Assembly: GCA_030146875.1 (NCBI GenBank)
Contig: JASLAX010000195.1
Location: 1 to 25,972, forward strand
DNA length: 25,972 bases
DNA from: Longimicrobiaceae bacterium
GTDB taxonomy: Bacteria; Gemmatimonadota; Gemmatimonadetes; Longimicrobiales; Longimicrobiaceae
Direction: 5' to 3'
Shown in pieces: positions 1-7,627 of this stretch. The translations under genes were made by a program, and so were the position numbers. Every line of letters begins with the position of its first letter. Positions within the stretch are counted from its first letter, which is position 1. The notes beneath the pieces are model-generated. The model was not told the DNA's origin and searched no databases. It saw nothing but the letters and a program-made list of their open reading frames with translations.

Positions 1-197
1 GGGCGCAGCGGGCGGGTGGGCACGCGTCCGCTGGACCGCACCGCGAACGGAGCCGGCCAGCGCCGGGCCGACGCCGCGGCGGCGGTGTCGGCGGCGACGG
101 TGTCGGCGCGCGTCGTGTCCGCCTCCTGCCCGCGCGCGGGCGCGGCGGCGAGCAGCGCCAGGGCGGCGCCCGGCAGGAGCGCGCGGAGCGCCTTCAT
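1..197 (-). CDS. Secreted protein of unknown function, N-terminal part only
   Basis: The ATG at 197 overlaps the stop of the DedA gene in an ATGA (4 bases), so the two are probably translationally coupled. The first ~65 codons are in the window; the rest lies beyond the left edge. The N-terminus is a textbook Sec signal peptide: MKALRAL, then a hydrophobic Ala/Leu stretch, ending around residues 20-24 (APARGQ). After it comes a Thr/Asp/Ala-rich low-complexity segment (residues about 25-42), then a basic, Pro-containing segment. I do not recognise the family. What is seen is an exported N-terminus. The operon link to DedA is inferred from the overlap only. Confidence 0.6.
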   Translation of the reverse strand, partial: MKALRALLPGAALALLAAAPARGQEADTTRADTVAADTAAAASARRWPAPFAVRSSGRVPTRPLR

Positions 198-883
198 GGA
201 CGCGGGTCGACCGGCGGGATCAGGCCGCGCTGGGAGCGGCGGTGCTTCACGTACTCCACCACCGCGGGGATCACCGAGATGACCAGGATGGCGATGACGA
301 CGAGTCCGAAGTTGTCGCGCACCGCGGGCAGGTTGCCGAAGTAGTACCCCGCGAAGAGGAGCGGCGTGACCCAGAGGAAGGCGCCCACCACGTTGAAGGT
401 GGTGAAGCGCCCAAAGGTCATGCGGCCCACCCCCGCCACGAACGGGGCGAAGGTGCGCACGATGGGCACCCAGCGGGTGATGATCAGCGTCTTGCCGCCG
501 TACTTCTCGTAGAAGGCGTGCGTGCGCTCCAGGTAGTGCGGCTTCAGGAAGCGCGACTTCCGCTCCACCAGCCGGGCTCCCAGCGTGGCACCGATGGTGT
601 AGTTGACGGTGTTGCCCAGGATGGCGGCGGAGACCAGCACCAGGAAGCAGAGCGCCACGTCCATGGCCCCGGTGGCGGCCAGCGCCCCCACGGCGAAGAT
701 CAGCGAGTCGCCGGGCAGGAACGGCGTGACCACCAGCCCCGTCTCGCAGAAGACGATCAGGAACAGGATGGCGTAGATCCACGCGCCGTAGTCGCGGGCC
801 AGGCCCTCCAGGTGCTTGTCCAGGTGCAGCACCAGGTCGATCAGGTTGGGGAGCAGCGCTCCCATCTCGTGCAGGATCTCCAT
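194..883 (-). CDS. DedA family (VTT/SNARE-associated domain) inner-membrane protein
   Basis: A 229-residue integral membrane protein of the DedA family, whose members act in envelope homeostasis; several are linked to undecaprenyl-phosphate or phospholipid translocation and proton-motive-force-dependent transport. The hallmark acidic pair is present as E47 (FCETG) and D59 (PFLPGDSL). The paired arginines are R137 and R143 in TRWVPIVRTFAPFVAG, six residues apart as in E. coli YqjA/YghB. A basic tail (KHRRSQR) follows the last membrane segment. Length fits the family (about 200-230 aa). I chose the ATG at 883 (MEILHEMG) because the upstream in-frame codons look non-coding. The specific substrate cannot be read from the sequence. 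Confidence 0.93.
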   Translation of the reverse strand: MEILHEMGALLPNLIDLVLHLDKHLEGLARDYGAWIYAILFLIVFCETGLVVTPFLPGDSLIFAVGALAATGAMDVALCFLVLVSAAILGNTVNYTIGATLGARLVERKSRFLKPHYLERTHAFYEKYGGKTLIITRWVPIVRTFAPFVAGVGRMTFGRFTTFNVVGAFLWVTPLLFAGYYFGNLPAVRDNFGLVVIAILVISVIPAVVEYVKHRRSQRGLIPPVDPRP

Positions 884-1090
884 GCGGCCCGGTTCGCGGT
901 GGTTCGGTGGCGGGGGGCACCCCCCGCCGGCCGCCCGCAAGGTATCCGGGCGCGCACGGGGGCACAAGCGCAGCTTCCGGGCCCGCTTGGGCCGGACGAG
1001 GGTTTCCCCGCGGCTCCGCGCCTGTTACCGTAGGGGGCCCCGGCAGGGTCCGCCCCGGACCCCCGGCCGACGAACCGACCGGAGGAGAGG

Positions 1091-1429
1091 ATGCAGGAGG
1101 AAGCGACCCCCGAGATCACGCCGACGGAGCTGAAGGCGCGCCTGGACCGCGGCGACCACATCACGCTGGTGGACGTGCGCGAGCAGGAGGAGTGGGACGC
1201 CGGGAGCTTGGAGGCCCACGGCGCCCGCCACATGCCCATCGGCGACATCCCGGCCCTGTTCCACGCCCTCGATCCCGGGGACGAGGTGGTGGTCTACTGC
1301 CGCGGCGGCGGGCGCAGCGAGCGGGTGGTCGGGTTCCTGCGCGACCGCGGCTTCCGTAGCGTGCTGAACCTGAAGGGCGGCATCCACGCCTGGTCCGACG
1401 AGGTGGACCCGTCGATCCCCAAGGTCTGA
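1091..1429 (+). CDS. Single-domain rhodanese-like protein
   Basis: A 112-residue stand-alone rhodanese domain (sulfurtransferase fold), probably cytoplasmic as no signal peptide is visible. The active-site loop is CRGGGRS with the catalytic cysteine at C70, preceded by the strand VVVY; the usual DVREQEEW motif (D28-W35) and the late motif NLKGGIHAW are both present. This length and loop resemble GlpE/PspE-type single-domain rhodaneses, which move sulfane sulfur to cyanide or thiol acceptors. A strong ribosome binding site (GGAGGAGAGG, 1081-1090) abuts the ATG. It lies divergent from the DedA gene and 109 bases before the antiporter operon on the same strand, so co-transcription is possible but not shown. 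The physiological acceptor is unknown. Confidence 0.93.
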   Translation: MQEEATPEITPTELKARLDRGDHITLVDVREQEEWDAGSLEAHGARHMPIGDIPALFHALDPGDEVVVYCRGGGRSERVVGFLRDRGFRSVLNLKGGIHAWSDEVDPSIPKV

Positions 1430-1502
1430 GCGCGGGCACCACGCGCGGGGCGGGCGGCCCCCGCATCCAGAGCGGAGGAGGGCGAGGCCCCTGCTCCTGA
1501 CC

Positions 1503-1520
1503 GGGACCCCGTCGGGTCCC
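1503..1520 (+). terminator. Short GC hairpin between rhodanese and antiporter genes
   Basis: A 7-bp perfect stem GGGACCC/GGGTCCC with loop CGTC, about 75 bases after the rhodanese stop and 18 bases before the antiporter ATG. There is no T-tract. It could be a weak terminator or a structure in the antiporter leader close to its Shine-Dalgarno (GAGGACGAG, ending a few bases before the ATG). Confidence 0.3.
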
Positions 1521-1538
1521 CCGGCCGAGGACGAGACC

Positions 1539-4007
1539 ATGCTCTACGCGTCCGCGCTCCCGGCGCTGCCGTTCACGGACCCGGTGCTGATCGTGGCGGT
1601 GGCGGCGGCGGTGTTCCTGGTGGTCCCCATCGTCTTCGAGCGGCTGCGGGTGCCCGGGATCATCGGGCTGATCCTGGCGGGCGCGGCCATCGGGCCGCAC
1701 GGCGCCGGCATCCTGGCCCGCGATGCCACCATCGTGCTGCTGGGCACGGTGGGGCTGCTGTACCTGATGCTGATGGTGGGGCTGGAGCTGGACCTGGAGG
1801 ACTTCGCCCGCTTCCGGGCCAAGAGCCTGGCGTTCGGGGTCCTCTCCTTCCTGGTGCCCGCCGTGGCGGGCACGGGCATCGCGCTGCTGCTGGGGTACTC
1901 CGTCCTCTCCGCCCTGCTGGTGGCGTCGGCGTTCGCCTCGCACACGCTGCTGGCGTACCCGGTCGCGCAGCGCCTGGGGATCGTGCGCAACGAGGCGGTC
2001 ACCGTCTCGCTGGGCGGCACCATCCTGACCGAGGTGCTGGCGCTGGTGCTGCTGGCCGTGGTCGCCAACGCGGCGCAGGGCGGGCTGGACGCCGGGATCG
2101 TGGTGCGGCTGGGGGGCCCCTTCGCGCTGTACGTGGCGGCGGTGCTGCTGGGCCTTCCCCGGCTGGGCCGCTGGTTCTTCCGCCACGCGCGCGGGGGCGC
2201 CGCCGAGTACCTGTTCGTGATGACGGCGGTGTTCGGGGTGGCGTACCTGGCCCACGCCGCGGGGGTGGAGCCCATCGTGGGCGCGCTGCTGGCCGGGCTG
2301 GCGCTCAACCGGCTGGTCCCGGAGCACGGGACGCTGATGAGCCGCATCCACTTCGTGGGCAACGCCCTCTTCATCCCGTTCTTCCTGCTCTCGGTGGGGA
2401 TGCTGGTGGACGCGCGGGCGCTGGACTCGCCGCGGGCGTGGAGGACCTCACTCGCGCTGGCCGCCGGCGTGCTGGTCTCCAAGTGGGCGGCCGCCTGGAT
2501 CGCGGGGCGCCTGCTGGGGTGGAGCGGGGACGAGACGCGGGTGGTGTACGGCCTGACGGTGCCCCACGCCGCGGGGACGCTCGCCATCGTGCTGATCGGG
2601 TTCGAGGTGGGGCTGCTGGACCAGGCCGAGGTGAACGGCGTGTTCGTGGTGATCCTGGCGAGCTGCATCGTGGGCCCCTGGGCCGTGGAGCGCTGGGGCC
2701 GCCGGGTGGCGCTGCGCGACGCCGAGCGGCCCCGCCCGACCGGCCGCGCCCCCCGGCGGGTGCTGGTGCCGCTGGCCAACCCGGCCACGGCGGACGCGCT
2801 GATCGACCTGGCGCTGGCGGTGCGGGGAAAGGACACCGCCGAGCCGCTGCACCCGCTCCTGGTGGTGGACCGGGGCTCGCCCGCCCACGTGGCCGAGGCG
2901 GAGCGGATGCTGAGCCACGCGGTGGCGCACGCCGCGGCGGCGGAGGTTCCGGTGGTTCCGCTCACCCGGGTGGACGCCAACGTGGCGGAGGGGATCGCCC
3001 GCGCGGCGGCGGAGACGCGCTCCGCCGCGGTGGTCACCGGGTGGGACGGGCGCCTCACCGCGCACGGGGTGATCTTCGGCTCGGTGCTGGACCAGCTCCT
3101 GGAGAGCACCCGCCGGCTGGTGGTGGTGGCGCGCATGGGCCGCCCGCTGGCCGCGGTGCGCCGCGTGCTGGCGGTGGTGCCCCCCGGGGCGGAGCGGCAC
3201 CCGGGCTTCGAGGCGGCGGCGCGGGCGCTGCAGGGCGTCTCCCGCTCCTCCGGCGCGCCGCTCACCGTGCTCGCCGTGGGCGGCGGCGCGGCGGAGCGGG
3301 TGCGCGCCCTGATGGCGGCCTTGCGCCCCACCGTGCAGGCGGTGTGGGAGGAGGCGGAGGGGTGGCGCGAGCTGACGGCGTCGCTGCGTTCGCGGGTGGA
3401 GCCCGACGACATGGTCGTCCTGATGAGCGCGCGCCACGGCACGCTGGCGTGGCACCCGCGCCTGGAGCGCCTCCCCGCCCTGCTGGCGACGCTCCCGTCC
3501 GAGTGCTTCGCGGTGGTGTACCCGCCCGAGGCGGACGAGGAGGCGGACGGGGCCGACGGGGGGACGGACTCGCTCGCCGCCCTCTCGCCCCACGGGGTGG
3601 TGGCGCTGGAGGCGGACACCTTCGCCGGGGCGATGGCGGAGCTCACGGCCCGCGCGGTGGACGACCCCGCCCTGGCGGAGCGCCTGGCCGGCGCCCTGGT
3701 GCGGCAGGAGGACGAGTGGTCGTCCGAGGTGCTGCCGGGGGTGGCCGTTCCCCACGTGCGCTCCGCGGCGCTGAGCCACGGCGTGCTGGTGGTGGGGACG
3801 AGCCGCCAGGGCGTGTCCTTCCCCCACGCCCGGCGGCCGGTGCGCCTGGTCTTCCTGCTGCTGAGCCCCGCCGACCGCGCCGAGGAGCACCTGCGCTCCC
3901 TGGCCGGCATCGCCCGGCTCCTGGCCGACCCCGCCCGGGTGGAGGAGCTCCTGGGGGAGCTGGCCCCGGACGCACCCCTGGACTGGCTGCACGTGGATGA
4001 AGCCTGA
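1539..4007 (+). CDS. CPA2-type cation/proton antiporter fused to tandem USP domains and a PTS EIIA domain
   Basis: An 822-residue membrane protein. Residues about 1-390 form a Na+/H+ (or K+/H+) exchanger domain with roughly a dozen hydrophobic segments. Residues about 404-530 are a universal-stress-protein (USP) domain with the ATP-type motif G-2x-G-9x-GS (G501, G504, G514-S515); a second, more degenerate USP-like segment spans about 535-655. Residues about 685-822 are a PTS EIIA type 2 (PtsN/fructose) domain whose phosphorylatable histidine is H739 in AVPHVRS. In the transporter the segment usually carrying an acidic transport residue reads TILTEVLAL, with Glu (E165) where Asp is common. EIIANtr proteins are known to regulate K+ transport, so covalent attachment suggests phosphorylation- or nucleotide-gated ion exchange (inference). 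Its 3' end overlaps the next gene by 11 bases. Confidence 0.9.
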   Translation: MLYASALPALPFTDPVLIVAVAAAVFLVVPIVFERLRVPGIIGLILAGAAIGPHGAGILARDATIVLLGTVGLLYLMLMVGLELDLEDFARFRAKSLAFGVLSFLVPAVAGTGIALLLGYSVLSALLVASAFASHTLLAYPVAQRLGIVRNEAVTVSLGGTILTEVLALVLLAVVANAAQGGLDAGIVVRLGGPFALYVAAVLLGLPRLGRWFFRHARGGAAEYLFVMTAVFGVAYLAHAAGVEPIVGALLAGLALNRLVPEHGTLMSRIHFVGNALFIPFFLLSVGMLVDARALDSPRAWRTSLALAAGVLVSKWAAAWIAGRLLGWSGDETRVVYGLTVPHAAGTLAIVLIGFEVGLLDQAEVNGVFVVILASCIVGPWAVERWGRRVALRDAERPRPTGRAPRRVLVPLANPATADALIDLALAVRGKDTAEPLHPLLVVDRGSPAHVAEAERMLSHAVAHAAAAEVPVVPLTRVDANVAEGIARAAAETRSAAVVTGWDGRLTAHGVIFGSVLDQLLESTRRLVVVARMGRPLAAVRRVLAVVPPGAERHPGFEAAARALQGVSRSSGAPLTVLAVGGGAAERVRALMAALRPTVQAVWEEAEGWRELTASLRSRVEPDDMVVLMSARHGTLAWHPRLERLPALLATLPSECFAVVYPPEADEEADGADGGTDSLAALSPHGVVALEADTFAGAMAELTARAVDDPALAERLAGALVRQEDEWSSEVLPGVAVPHVRSAALSHGVLVVGTSRQGVSFPHARRPVRLVFLLLSPADRAEEHLRSLAGIARLLADPARVEELLGELAPDAPLDWLHVDEA

Positions 4008-4986
4008 CGTCGTCCTTCCCCCCGACGCCCCCGGCGCGGCCGACGTGCGCGCCGCGGCGGAGCGGCTGCGTGGGGTGGCGCACCGCACGCCGGTGCTCAC
4101 CTCGCGTTCCCTGGACGCGCGCGTGGGGGGGCGCGTGTTCCTGAAGCTCGAGTCGTTCCAGCGGGGCGGCGCCTTCAAGTTCCGCGGCGCCTACAACGCC
4201 CTCTCGCTGCTGGGTCCCGAGGAGCGCCGCGCGGGGGTGGTGGCGTACTCGTCCGGGAACCACGCGGGCGCCGTGGCCCTGGCCGGCCGGCTCCTGGGCA
4301 TCCGCGCCACGGTGGTGATGCCGGCCGACGCGCCCTCCGCCAAGATCGAGGCCACCCGCGGCTACGGGGCCGAGGTGGTCCTGTACGACCGCTTCACCGA
4401 GTCGCGCGAGGAGCTGGCCGAGGACATCCGCCGCTCCACGGGCGCCTCCGTGCTCCCCCCGTTCGACCACGCGGGGGTGATCGCGGGCCAGGGCACCGCG
4501 GCGCTGGAGCTGATCGAGGAGGCGGGGCCGCTGGACCTGGTGCTGGCCCCCTGCGGCGGCGGCGGGCTGCTGAGCGGCACGGCGCTGGCCGCGCGCGACG
4601 CCTCCCCGGGGTGCCGCGTGGTGGGGGTGGAGCCCCAGGCGGCGGACGACGCGGCGCGCTCCTTCCACAGCGGCGAGCTGCACACGGTGCGCAACCCGCC
4701 CACCATCGCGGACGGGCTGCGGACGCCGGCGCTGGGGCGCCTGACCTTTCCGCTGGTGCGCGCGCTGGTGGACGACGTGGTGACGGTGCGCGAGGCCGGC
4801 ATCGTGAGCGCCATGGCGTTCCTGTGGACGCGGATGAAGACGGTGGTGGAGCCGTCGGGCGCGGTGCCCGTGGCGGCCCTGCTGGACGAAGCGGTCGCGG
4901 CGGAGGGGCTGCGGGTGGGGGTGATCGTGAGCGGCGGGAACGTGGACCTGCCGGCGGCGTGCGCCCTGCTCGCCGACGCCGGATGA
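3997..4986 (+). CDS. Threonine/serine dehydratase-like PLP-dependent enzyme (fold type II)
   Basis: A 329-residue cytoplasmic enzyme of the tryptophan-synthase-beta (fold type II) PLP family. The Schiff-base lysine is K61 in AFKFRGA; the substrate loop is SSGNHAG (85-91); the phosphate-binding glycine loop is CGGGGLLSG (186-194); and the C-terminal SGGN (312-315) lies where the PLP ring nitrogen is contacted. These match threonine dehydratase (catabolic type), serine dehydratase/racemase and threo-3-hydroxyaspartate dehydratase. It lacks the C-terminal ACT-like regulatory domain of biosynthetic IlvA, so feedback-regulated isoleucine synthesis is less likely. Expected reaction: deamination of L-Thr/L-Ser to 2-oxobutyrate/pyruvate plus ammonia. 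The start overlaps the antiporter stop by 11 bases, and its stop overlaps the next start in ATGA, placing it mid-operon. Substrate is not certain. Confidence 0.9.
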   Translation: MKPDVVLPPDAPGAADVRAAAERLRGVAHRTPVLTSRSLDARVGGRVFLKLESFQRGGAFKFRGAYNALSLLGPEERRAGVVAYSSGNHAGAVALAGRLLGIRATVVMPADAPSAKIEATRGYGAEVVLYDRFTESREELAEDIRRSTGASVLPPFDHAGVIAGQGTAALELIEEAGPLDLVLAPCGGGGLLSGTALAARDASPGCRVVGVEPQAADDAARSFHSGELHTVRNPPTIADGLRTPALGRLTFPLVRALVDDVVTVREAGIVSAMAFLWTRMKTVVEPSGAVPVAALLDEAVAAEGLRVGVIVSGGNVDLPAACALLADAG

Positions 4987-6098
4987 ACAGCGCCGCGGGG
5001 CGCGGGAGCGGCGCGAGCATGCTGACGGAGACGGAGCCGGCCGCCGCGGCCGCGGGGCGGATCCTGGTGGTGGAGGCCGACGCCGGGATGCGGGACGCGG
5101 TCTGCCGCGCGCTCGCGGAGGTGGGCCACGACGTGTCGGCGGCCGACGGGGTGGCGTCCGCGCTGGACCTGCTCGCCCGCGTCCCCTTCGACCTGGTGCT
5201 GACGGAGCTGCGCCTGGGCGGCGCCAGCGGGCTGGACCTGCTGGTGGAGGTGCGCTCGCGCGCGCCCGCCACGCGCCTGATCCTCACCTCCAGCAGCGCC
5301 GACCTTCCCCGCGCGGCCGCCGCGGTGGGGCGCGGGATCGACCACCTGCTGCTGAAGCCGTACGACGCCGCCGACCTGCGCGCGCGGGTCGACGACTCGC
5401 TGCACCGCCGCCGCGCCGAGCGCGAGCAGGCGCGCGAGCGCGAGGTCCTGGAGGCGCGCATCCGCCAGCGCGACACCGAGGCCAAGATTTGGGTGCTGCG
5501 CGCCGCGCACGCCCTGGCCGCTGCGGTGGAGGCCAAGGACCCGTTCATCGCCGGCCACGCGCGGCGGGTGACGGCCTATGCCATGACCATCGCCGAGCGC
5601 ACGGGGGGCATCGACCTGGTGTCGTTCCGCCTGGCGGGCGACCTGCACGACGTGGGGAAGATCGGCGTGCCCGACCGGGTGCTGCGCAAGCCGGACCGCC
5701 TCACGCGGAGGGAGATGGAGGCGGTGCGCAAGCACACGGTGATCGGCGCCCGCATCCTGGGCCCGCTGATCGACGACCGGCGCGTGCTGGACGTGGTGCG
5801 CTCGCACCACGAGCGCTGGGACGGCCGCGGGTACCCCGACGGGCTGGCGGGCGAGGCCATCCCCTTCTCGGCCCGCGTTCTGTCCGTGGCCGACACGCTG
5901 GACGCCATGACCAGCCGCCGCGCCTACCGCGACGGGGTGACGTGGGAGCAGGCGGTGGACCTGGTGCGCGACTGCGCGGGTACGCAGTTCGACCCCGGCG
6001 TCGTGGAGGCGTTCGACGCGGTGCTCCCGCTGCTCGAGGCGCACTACCGCCGCTTCCGCGCCGAGGGGCTTCCCGTTCCGCCCGACGAGCCGGAGTGA
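4983..6098 (+). CDS. Degenerate receiver domain plus HD-GYP domain protein (putative c-di-GMP phosphodiesterase)
   Basis: A 371-residue two-domain cytoplasmic protein. Residues about 26-140 form a CheY-like receiver, but the phospho-acceptor position is Glu: LTELRLG with E75 where LTDLRLG is expected. The N-terminal acidic pair is reduced to E31-A32. The switch Thr (T102, LTSS) and Lys (K125, LLKPYD) remain. A basic/acidic helical linker (about 140-180) leads to an HD-GYP domain with complete motifs: HD at H222-D223 (LHDVGKIG), HHERWDGRGYPDG (GYP at 283-285) and the later ADTLDAM. HD-GYP proteins hydrolyse c-di-GMP using bound metal ions. The start is the ATG at 4983, in an ATGA overlap with the PLP gene; a second in-frame ATG lies at 5019. 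The Glu may mimic the phosphorylated state (inference). Confidence 0.9.
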   Translation: MNSAAGRGSGASMLTETEPAAAAAGRILVVEADAGMRDAVCRALAEVGHDVSAADGVASALDLLARVPFDLVLTELRLGGASGLDLLVEVRSRAPATRLILTSSSADLPRAAAAVGRGIDHLLLKPYDAADLRARVDDSLHRRRAEREQAREREVLEARIRQRDTEAKIWVLRAAHALAAAVEAKDPFIAGHARRVTAYAMTIAERTGGIDLVSFRLAGDLHDVGKIGVPDRVLRKPDRLTRREMEAVRKHTVIGARILGPLIDDRRVLDVVRSHHERWDGRGYPDGLAGEAIPFSARVLSVADTLDAMTSRRAYRDGVTWEQAVDLVRDCAGTQFDPGVVEAFDAVLPLLEAHYRRFRAEGLPVPPDEPE

Positions 6099-6102
6099 CG
6101 AC

Positions 6103-6132
6103 TTGCCCCGCCCCACCGCGGCGGGGTAGCTT
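6103..6132 (+). promoter_or_regulatory. Candidate promoter of the DUF2911 gene, overlapping a GC hairpin
   Basis: A -35-like TTGCCC (6103-6108) and a -10-like TAGCTT (6127-6132) are separated by 18 bp. The spacer contains a perfect 7-bp inverted repeat CCCCGCC/GGCGGGG (6106-6112 and 6120-6126), which could also terminate transcription from the HD-GYP gene just upstream. Predicted transcription start is near 6139, about 35 bases before the GTG start. Confidence 0.4.
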
Positions 6133-6173
6133 TCGCCGGACCGACCCGGCTCCCGCCCTACCGGAGGTGCCCC

Positions 6174-6752
6174 GTGCCCGTCCCCGCCCCGTTCCGACGC
6201 TTCGCCGCCCCCGCGCTGGCCCTGGCCGCCCTGCTCGCGATGGCGCTCCCCTCGTCGGCCCAGGCGGGCCGCCCGCCGCTGTCCCCGCGCGACACGGCGG
6301 AGCTGACGCTTCCCGGCGGCGGCAAGGTGAGCGTGGACTACTCGCGCCCGGGGATGCGCGGCCGCAGGATCTTCGGCGGGCTGGTGCCGTACGGGCGCGT
6401 CTGGCGCACGGGCGCCAACGCCGCCACCACGCTCTCGACCGACGTGGACCTGCAGATCGGCGGCGCGCGGGTGCCCCGCGGCACCTACACGCTCTACTCG
6501 CTGCCCACGGCGGAGGGGTGGACGCTGATCGTGAACCGGCAGACGGGGCAGTGGGGCACGGAGTACAAGGCGGAGCGCGACCTGGTCCGCATTCCCATGC
6601 GCCGCACCACGCTGCGCCAGCCGGTGGAGACGTTCACCATCTCCCTCTCGCCCAACCCCGCCGCGGCCGGCGGCGGAGGCACGCTGACGATGGCGTGGGA
6701 GAACACCCGGGCCACGCTCCCCATCCGCGTGGTGCGGCCCCCGCGGAGCTGA
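6174..6752 (+). CDS. Secreted DUF2911 domain protein
   Basis: A 192-residue exported protein. The start is a GTG at 6174, chosen because GGAGG (6163-6167) lies 6 bases upstream. Residues 1-31 form a Sec signal peptide with cleavage expected after AQA (29-31). The rest is a DUF2911 domain: KVSVDYSRPGMRGRRIFGG, then VWRTGANAATTLSTD, then PRGTYTLYSLP, and VNRQTGQWGTEY. DUF2911 proteins are common in Bacteroidota and Gemmatimonadota; no biochemical function is established. A second DUF2911 protein, a lipoprotein, is encoded at 20214-21431 and shares most of these motifs, so the two are paralogues. The gene seems to have its own promoter and is the first of three plus-strand genes after the HD-GYP operon. 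Confidence 0.9.
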   Translation: MPVPAPFRRFAAPALALAALLAMALPSSAQAGRPPLSPRDTAELTLPGGGKVSVDYSRPGMRGRRIFGGLVPYGRVWRTGANAATTLSTDVDLQIGGARVPRGTYTLYSLPTAEGWTLIVNRQTGQWGTEYKAERDLVRIPMRRTTLRQPVETFTISLSPNPAAAGGGGTLTMAWENTRATLPIRVVRPPRS

Positions 6753-6865
6753 CGGCGCACGGGCGCCGGAACGTACGGTCGGACCCGGCCGGGTGCCCCA
6801 CCAGCCGGGATGCAGGCCAGGGGCGGTGCGGCAGACGTTTCCGTCTGGCACGCAGATCGCGGAAC

Positions 6866-6881
6866 GGCGGGACGTCCCGCC
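6866..6881. promoter_or_regulatory. 16-bp perfect palindrome upstream of the BIG2/PPC lipoprotein gene
   Basis: GGCGGGACGTCCCGCC is its own reverse complement and ends 27 bases before the ATG at 6909. A smaller hairpin, CAGACG-TTTC-CGTCTG (6832-6847), lies just upstream. The palindrome could be an operator for a dimeric regulator or an RNA hairpin in the leader. No Shine-Dalgarno is evident between it and the start codon. Chance occurrence is more likely in such GC-rich DNA. Confidence 0.35.
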
Positions 6882-6908
6882 GGCCGTTCACACTTCCAAG
6901 ACTCCTCC

Positions 6909-7571
6909 ATGCAAAAGCGCACCCTCTGGACCCTGGGCGTCCTGGCTCTCGCCGCGTTCGCCCCCGCGTGCGACAGCGGCACCAGCGGCCCCACCGTCGA
7001 CACCGTGATCATCGAGGCCGAGGACTCGGAGGTCACCGTCGGCGGCACGCTGCAGCTGCAGGCGACCGCCTACGACGACGACGGCGACGTGATCACCGGC
7101 CAGTCGGTCGAGTGGAGCTCCAGCAACAACAGCATCGCCACGGTCAGCTCCACGGGCCTGCTGACGGGCGTGTCGCCGGGCGCGGTCAACATCACCGCGA
7201 GGATCGGCGGCCAGACCGACACGCAGGCGTTCGAGGTCACCGACGACTGCCCCATCCTGACCCACACGCTGGGCACCACGGTGACCGGCTCCCTGACGGC
7301 CACCGACTGCGAGTTCCAGGACGGAACGAAGGTGGACCTGTACCGCTTCACGATCACCACCACGCGCCAGGTGGTCATCACCCTGCGCTCCTCGGCCTTC
7401 GACGCCTACCTGATCCTCTTCAACGCCGCCGGCACGGGAATCGAGGAGGACGACGACAGCGCCGGCGGCACCGATTCGCGGATCACCGCGACGCTCCCGG
7501 CGGGCACCTACGTCATCGCCGCGAACAGCTTCGAGCCGGCGACCGGCAGCTACACGCTCACCACGCAGTAG
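6909..7571 (+). CDS. Lipoprotein with BIG2 (Ig-like) and PPC domains
   Basis: A 220-residue exported protein. I start it at the ATG at 6909 (MQKRTLW), because this gives a proper lipoprotein signal peptide with the acceptor cysteine at residue 21 (AFAPAC); an upstream in-frame ATG at 6810 would bury it. Residues about 28-105 form a bacterial Ig-like group 2 domain (VTVGGTLQLQATAYDDDG, WSSSNNSIATVS, GLLTGVSPGAVNITA). Residues about 108-218 resemble a PPC (pre-peptidase C-terminal) beta domain: DLYRFTITTTRQVVITL, FDAYLILFNAAG, DDDSAGGTDSRI, LPAGTYVIAANS. Both are extracellular beta-sandwich modules and no catalytic domain is present, so a cell-surface adhesion or structural role is likely. A strong terminator follows. 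Confidence 0.87.
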   Translation: MQKRTLWTLGVLALAAFAPACDSGTSGPTVDTVIIEAEDSEVTVGGTLQLQATAYDDDGDVITGQSVEWSSSNNSIATVSSTGLLTGVSPGAVNITARIGGQTDTQAFEVTDDCPILTHTLGTTVTGSLTATDCEFQDGTKVDLYRFTITTTRQVVITLRSSAFDAYLILFNAAGTGIEEDDDSAGGTDSRITATLPAGTYVIAANSFEPATGSYTLTTQ

Positions 7572-7593
7572 CCTCCGACGTAGACGAAGAAGA

Positions 7594-7627
7594 AGGCCCG
7601 GGCTGCTTCGGCGGCCCGGGCCTCTTT
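7594..7627 (+). terminator. Intrinsic terminator with UUCG tetraloop
   Basis: The stem AGGCCCGGGC / GCCCGGGCCT (7594-7603 with 7614-7623) is extended by a T-G wobble, a G-C and a C-G pair closing a TTCG loop (7607-7610), and is followed by CTTT. It lies 22 bases after the lipoprotein stop. The flanking GACGAA/TTCGTC segments can extend pairing outward. From 7628 to 7821 I see no other gene or recognisable element. Confidence 0.85.

Noticed and set aside
1544..3910. Long minus-strand frame opposite the antiporter gene
   Set aside because: It is antisense to a gene with clear domains. Its translation is Ser/Thr/Arg-rich low complexity, typical of reverse frames in GC-rich DNA.
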